Source of the DNA: Harenicola maris
Lineage (GTDB): Bacteria; Pseudomonadota; Alphaproteobacteria; Rhodobacterales; Rhodobacteraceae
NCBI GenBank assembly: GCA_018524345.1
Contig: JADQAZ010000001.1
Location: 124,001 to 188,000 of the forward strand
Direction: 5' to 3'
DNA: 64,000 nucleotides
The translations under genes and the position numbers were made by a program. Every line of letters starts with the position of its first letter. The first letter of the stretch is position 1. Shown here in pieces: positions 60,375 to 64,000 of this stretch. The notes beneath the pieces were generated by a model, which did not search any database, had not been told where the DNA came from, and saw only the letters and a list, made by a program, of their open reading frames with translations.

Positions 60375-60956
60375 ATGCCCGCATTGACCCCCACAGATCA
60401 CTACGCAACCGTCACATGGCTTGGCCGTGTGCCCCATCGCGACCGGCCCGAGCTGGACACCATTGCAGAGCCAGAGCTGGCCCTGAGTTTCGCCGGGCTT
60501 GGGGGATCGGTGCACAGCGGGCTGACTCGCGCCTCTTGCAGCCGTGTGTTGAGCCAGTATCCCCGCGGGACGGAGATCAGGAACACCCGCCAGCTGTCAA
60601 TCATCAGCGCTGAGGAGATCGCCGAGATTGCGGCGCAGATCGGCCTTGAGGAGATGGATCCGCTGTGGATGGGGGCGAGCATTGTGATCTCCGGCATTCC
60701 GGATTTTAGCCACGTCCCCCCGTCCTCGCGCCTGCAGGCCGAGAGCGGCGCGACCATCACCGTGGATATGCAGAACCGCCCCTGTCCCTTTCCGGGCAAG
60801 ACCATTGATCAGGAGCACCCCGGCGTTGGCCCCAAGTTCAAGCCCGCCGCCAATGGCAGGCGCGGCGTGACGGGTTGGGTCGAGCGGGAGGGACCCCTGC
60901 GGATCGGGGATCGCCTGCGCCTGCATATCCCTGATCAGCGCGCTTGGGCGGGCTAA
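60375..60956 (+). CDS. MOSC-domain protein
   Basis: A 193-residue protein with the MOSC fold of molybdenum-cofactor sulfurases and their relatives. GSVHSGLTRASC near residues 44-55 and the cofactor-binding Asn-Arg-Pro-Cys in MQNRPCPFPG near 135 are diagnostic. ISAEEIAEIAAQIGLEEMDP is also typical. It probably binds a sulfurated molybdenum cofactor or moves sulfur; substrate unknown. GAGG lies six bases upstream of the ATG. Confidence 0.88.
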   Translation: MPALTPTDHYATVTWLGRVPHRDRPELDTIAEPELALSFAGLGGSVHSGLTRASCSRVLSQYPRGTEIRNTRQLSIISAEEIAEIAAQIGLEEMDPLWMGASIVISGIPDFSHVPPSSRLQAESGATITVDMQNRPCPFPGKTIDQEHPGVGPKFKPAANGRRGVTGWVEREGPLRIGDRLRLHIPDQRAWAG

Positions 60957-61145
60957 GGCGCCTCGGCGCCCGATAAGGTTTCCTATCCGAAACGGTTTGG
61001 CCGGTTTTGGACGCTGAAACAGGCGAAAATGTCGGAAATGCTTGGCGAAAACCCTCTACGCCCGCGTAACCATGGGTATAACGGTCGCGTGGAAAGGGAG
61101 GAACTTTTGCCGCGTGGCCGAGCATTTTTAGGGAGCCAAACAGCC

Positions 61146-62813
61146 ATGTCAGATATCGAAATTGCCCGCGCAGCCAAGAAACGCCCGATTCAGGAGATCG
61201 GGGCCAAGTTGAACATCCCCTTGGATGATCTGCTGCCGTTTGGACATGACAAGGCGAAGGTCTCCGAAGGGTTCATCAAGGGGCTGCAGGGCAAAAAGGA
61301 CGGGCACCTCATTCTGGTGACCGCGATCAATCCGACACCGGCGGGCGAGGGCAAGACGACCACGACCGTGGGCCTTGGGGACGGGTTGAATGCCATCGGC
61401 AAGAAGGCGGCGATCTGTATTCGCGAGGCCTCCCTCGGCCCCTGTTTCGGGATGAAGGGCGGGGCCGCTGGTGGCGGCTATGCGCAGGTGGTGCCGATGG
61501 AGGATATGAACCTGCATTTCACCGGCGATTTCCACGCCATTACCTCTGCCCATAACCTTTTGGCGGCGATGCTGGACAACCATATTTATTGGGGCAACGA
61601 CTGCGAGATCGACATTCGCCGCGTGGCCTTTCGCCGTGTGATGGACATGAACGACCGCGCCCTGCGCGAGATTGTCTGCAACCTTGGCGGCGTGGCCAAT
61701 GGCTTTCCGCGCGAGGCGGGGTTTGACATCACCGTGGCCTCGGAGGTTATGGCGATCCTGTGCCTTGCCACCGATCTGGAGGATCTGGAGCGCCGTTTGG
61801 GCAATATCATCGTTGGCTATCGCCGCGATCGCAGCCCGGTTTATTGCCGCGATATCAAGGCGGACGGGGCGATGACTGTCCTGTTGCAGCAGGCGATGCA
61901 GCCGAACCTTGTGCAGACGCTGGAGAACAACCCCGCCTTTGTTCATGGCGGGCCTTTCGCCAATATCGCCCATGGGTGCAACTCTGTCATCGCCACCACC
62001 ACGGCCCTGAAACTGGCCGATTATGTGGTGACCGAGGCGGGGTTTGGCGCCGACCTTGGGGCGGAGAAGTTCTTTGATATCAAGTGCCGCAAGGCGGGCC
62101 TTAAGCCCGAGGCGGTGGTTCTGGTGGCCACGGTGCGGGCGATGAAGATGAACGGCGGCGTCAAGAAAGACGGGCTGGGAGAAGAGAACGTCGAGGCCGT
62201 GAAGGCCGGCTGCGCCAACCTTGGCCGCCATATCCAGAACATCAAGAAATTCGGCGTGCCTGCCGTTGTCGCCATCAACCACTTTGTGACGGACACAGAG
62301 GCTGAGGTGCAGGCGGTGAAGGACTACGTCGCCTCCATGGGCTCCGAGGCGATCCTGTGCCAGCATTGGGCCAAGGGCTCTGCCGGGACGGAGGAGCTTG
62401 CCCATAAGGTGGTGGAGATCATCGAGGGCGGCAGCGCACAGTTTGCGCCGATCTATCCCGACGAGATGCCGCTGTTCCAGAAGATCGAGACCGTGGCGAA
62501 AGAGATTTACCGCGCCGATGAGGTGATTGCGGATAAGAAAATCCGCGACCAGCTGCGCCAATGGGAAGAGGCGGGTTATGGCAACCTGCCGGTTTGCATG
62601 GCAAAGACGCAGTATTCGTTCTCGACCGATCCGAACCTGCGCGGCGCGCCGACGGGGCATTCGGTGCCGGTGCGCGAGGTGCGCCTTTCCGCGGGGGCGG
62701 GGTTCATCGTCGCGATCTGCGGAGAGATCATGACCATGCCGGGCCTGCCCCGGGTGCCATCGGCGGAGGCGATCCGTCTGAACGAGGCGGGCGAAATCGA
62801 GGGGCTGTTCTAA
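61146..62813 (+). CDS. fhs: Formate-tetrahydrofolate ligase
   Basis: A 555-residue enzyme that makes 10-formyl-THF from formate, ATP and THF. ATP site: [22 protein letters not shown]; other motifs [43 protein letters not shown] and [16 protein letters not shown]. Length is normal. The ATG at 61146 has GGGAG about ten bases upstream. The ~190-base leader 60957-61145 has no gene and no riboswitch I can recognise. folD follows 104 bases on. Confidence 0.97.
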   Translation: MSDIEIARAAKKRPIQEIGAKLNIPLDDLLPFGHDKAKVSEGFIKGLQGKKDGHLILVTAINPTPAGEGKTTTTVGLGDGLNAIGKKAAICIREASLGPCFGMKGGAAGGGYAQVVPMEDMNLHFTGDFHAITSAHNLLAAMLDNHIYWGNDCEIDIRRVAFRRVMDMNDRALREIVCNLGGVANGFPREAGFDITVASEVMAILCLATDLEDLERRLGNIIVGYRRDRSPVYCRDIKADGAMTVLLQQAMQPNLVQTLENNPAFVHGGPFANIAHGCNSVIATTTALKLADYVVTEAGFGADLGAEKFFDIKCRKAGLKPEAVVLVATVRAMKMNGGVKKDGLGEENVEAVKAGCANLGRHIQNIKKFGVPAVVAINHFVTDTEAEVQAVKDYVASMGSEAILCQHWAKGSAGTEELAHKVVEIIEGGSAQFAPIYPDEMPLFQKIETVAKEIYRADEVIADKKIRDQLRQWEEAGYGNLPVCMAKTQYSFSTDPNLRGAPTGHSVPVREVRLSAGAGFIVAICGEIMTMPGLPRVPSAEAIRLNEAGEIEGLF

Positions 62814-62839
62814 CGGGATGGCCCAGAAATGCGGGCCTT

Positions 62840-62882
62840 GGGGGGCATTGAGCCCCCCGTCAGCCCGGCGCCCCCTTTGGGG
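62840..62882 (+). other. Paired hairpins in the fhs-folD gap
   Basis: GGGGGGC-ATTGA-GCCCCCC at 62840-62858 is followed by GCGCCCCC-TTT-GGGGGTGC near 62868-62886. No T-run follows, so they are more likely mRNA-stabilising or extragenic palindromes than terminators between two functionally linked genes. Confidence 0.5.
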
Positions 62883-62917
62883 GTGCGAGTTGCAATGTTA
62901 AGCTAGGAGTGCGCGAA

Positions 62918-63820
62918 ATGGCGGCCAAAGTGATTGATGGAAAGGCCTTTGCGGCCAAGCTGCGCGAGCAGGTTGCGGGCCATGTGGCGCGCCTGAAGGC
63001 GGATCACGGGATCGTGCCGGGGCTGGCCGTGGTTCTGGTGGGCGAGGACCCTGCGAGCCAAGTCTATGTGCGCTCCAAGGGGAAGCAGACGGTTGAGGCG
63101 GGCATGGCCTCTTTCGAGCATAAGCTGGAGGATAGCGTTTCCGAGGCGGAGCTTTTGGCCGTGGTGGAGAAGTTGAACGCCGATCCCGAGGTGCACGGTA
63201 TTCTGGTGCAGTTGCCCCTGCCGGGCCATATCAATTCCGACCTTGTGATCAATGCGATTGATCCGGCGAAGGATGTGGACGGGTTCCATATTTCCAACGT
63301 CGGTTTGCTGGGCACGGGGCAGAAGTCCATGGTGCCCTGCACGCCCTTGGGCTGTTTGATGATGCTGCGCGAGGCGCATGGATCGCTGTCCGGTATGAAC
63401 GCTGTGGTGGTGGGGCGCTCCAACATCGTTGGGAAGCCTATGGCACAGCTGTTGCTGGGCGATAGCTGCACGGTGACGATTGCGCATTCGCGGACCAAGG
63501 ATTTGGCCGAGGTGTGCCGCGGGGCGGATATTCTGGTGGCCGCCGTTGGCCGGCCGCAGATGATCCCCGGCGATTGGGTGAAGCCCGGTGCGACGGTGAT
63601 TGACGTGGGCATCAACCGGATCGACGCGCCGGAGCGCGGCGAGGGCAAGACGCGGCTGGTGGGCGATGTGGACTATGCCTCCTGCGCCGAGGTTGCGGGG
63701 GCGATCACGCCGGTGCCCGGCGGGGTTGGGCCGATGACGATTGCTTGTCTGCTGTCCAACACTCTGGTCGCGACCTGCCGCGCCAACGGGATTGCCGAAC
63801 CGGAGGGGCTTACGGCGTAA
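62918..63820 (+). CDS. folD: Bifunctional methylenetetrahydrofolate dehydrogenase/methenyl-THF cyclohydrolase
   Basis: A 300-residue NADP-dependent enzyme. Motifs: [22 protein letters not shown] with the catalytic Lys, [43 protein letters not shown] and [15 protein letters not shown]. It acts after Fhs, converting 10-formyl-THF to methylene-THF for Ser/Gly and purine metabolism. The ATG at 62918 has AGGAG eight bases upstream; a GTG nine bases earlier is too close to it. Its last codons overlap the convergent pdeM-like gene by 11 bases. Confidence 0.97.
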   Translation: MAAKVIDGKAFAAKLREQVAGHVARLKADHGIVPGLAVVLVGEDPASQVYVRSKGKQTVEAGMASFEHKLEDSVSEAELLAVVEKLNADPEVHGILVQLPLPGHINSDLVINAIDPAKDVDGFHISNVGLLGTGQKSMVPCTPLGCLMMLREAHGSLSGMNAVVVGRSNIVGKPMAQLLLGDSCTVTIAHSRTKDLAEVCRGADILVAAVGRPQMIPGDWVKPGATVIDVGINRIDAPERGEGKTRLVGDVDYASCAEVAGAITPVPGGVGPMTIACLLSNTLVATCRANGIAEPEGLTA

Positions 63821-64000
63821 GCGGGCATTCCACGATGCGCTTGCCGGTGAGCAGGGCCGTTGCGCGGGCCTGCATCAAGCCGCTGAGGGCCGTGTCACCC
63901 GCCCTGAGGCCGCCTGTATAGGCGCCGAAGGCGGGAAGGATCACGCGGGCCTCATCACGCAGAAAGGCGGGGCGGTAGCGGCCCGCCACGGCGGCCTTGG
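63810..64000 (-). CDS. PdeM-like metallophosphoesterase, partial (C-terminus only)
   Basis: The 62 visible C-terminal codons read [21 protein letters not shown], then [20 protein letters not shown] and [12 protein letters not shown] before a TAA at 63812-63810. [10 protein letters not shown] near the end is characteristic of the ligase-associated DNA damage response nuclease PdeM. The catalytic part lies beyond base 64000, so this is tentative. It overlaps the folD stop by 11 bases tail to tail. Confidence 0.65.
   Translation of the reverse strand, partial: KAAVAGRYRPAFLRDEARVILPAFGAYTGGLRAGDTALSGLMQARATALLTGKRIVECPLTP

Noticed and set aside
58279-60408. 709-codon minus-strand open frame opposite ftsH
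   Set aside because: Antisense shadow; ftsH is unambiguous.
60957-61145. Leader of fhs considered as a folate or SAM riboswitch
   Set aside because: No conserved riboswitch core or convincing multi-stem structure could be read from the sequence.
1-64000. Search by eye for CRISPR arrays, tRNA/rRNA genes, IS ends, prophage or att sites
   Set aside because: No regularly spaced repeats, no tRNA cloverleaf or rRNA segments, no transposase or integrase; intergenic gaps are short and explained by promoters or hairpins.

Overview
The window looks like chromosome of an alphaproteobacterium of the Rhodobacterales (Rhodobacter/Roseobacter group). It is GC-rich and densely coded. The family set and local orders are typical of that group: glnD-murJ near trpS, ruvCAB next to ybgC-tolQRAB-pal-cpoB-tilS-ftsH, an RpoH2-like sigma factor, and class I LysRS. 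No rRNA, tRNA, IS element, prophage, plasmid origin or CRISPR array is visible. Identifications rest on reading motifs and family resemblance; no search was run.

Layout. 1-7.6 kb: a partial GFA-type protein, an Nfu Fe-S scaffold, a lone GAD-like/DUF1851 protein, a class IV aminotransferase, two small envelope proteins, a Tat-exported PhoX phosphatase behind a good Pho-box candidate, trpS and a catalytically degenerate rhomboid. 7.6-18 kb: murJ, glnD, an LppC-type lipoprotein divergent from rsmI-yraN-gshB, then comM and a GST with an unusual Cys-rich tail. 18-24 kb: an RpoH2-type sigma factor behind an RpoE-like promoter, coaBC-dut-moeB (the last with N-terminal membrane helices), and an M3 peptidase. 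24-34 kb: cold-shock protein, three unrecognised small proteins, ettA, a secreted HEXXH protein and SGNH lipoprotein, nadD, a PBP4-type peptidase, TerB, lysK and DUF4864. 34.4-36.7 kb: a large pectate-lyase-like beta-helix protein, possibly a gene transfer agent spike, with a near-CtrA box upstream.

36.7-46.5 kb is the most unusual part: eight minus-strand genes joined by 4-base start/stop overlaps (one junction is a 4-base gap). In transcription order they encode a catalytically intact HMG-CoA reductase, a UbiA prenyltransferase, a PEP-synthase/rifampin-phosphotransferase-like dikinase, a BtaA-like DUF3419 aminocarboxypropyl transferase, a dolichol/phytol-kinase-like membrane protein, a GNAT protein, an OleC-like AMP ligase and a PPOX-fold flavin protein. 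No other mevalonate-pathway gene is present in the window. I infer a dedicated route to an isoprenoid-derived, amino-acid-headed lipid or similar metabolite; I recognise no described pathway with this gene set. Upstream is a degenerate CpsD-like protein behind a perfect CtrA box (TTAA-N7-TTAA).

47.6-64 kb is conserved core: a DUF1127 protein, ruvCAB plus an unknown coupled gene, ybgC and the complete Tol-Pal system, tilS, ftsH, a MOSC protein, fhs and folD (one-carbon folate metabolism), and the 3' end of a convergent pdeM-like gene at the right edge.
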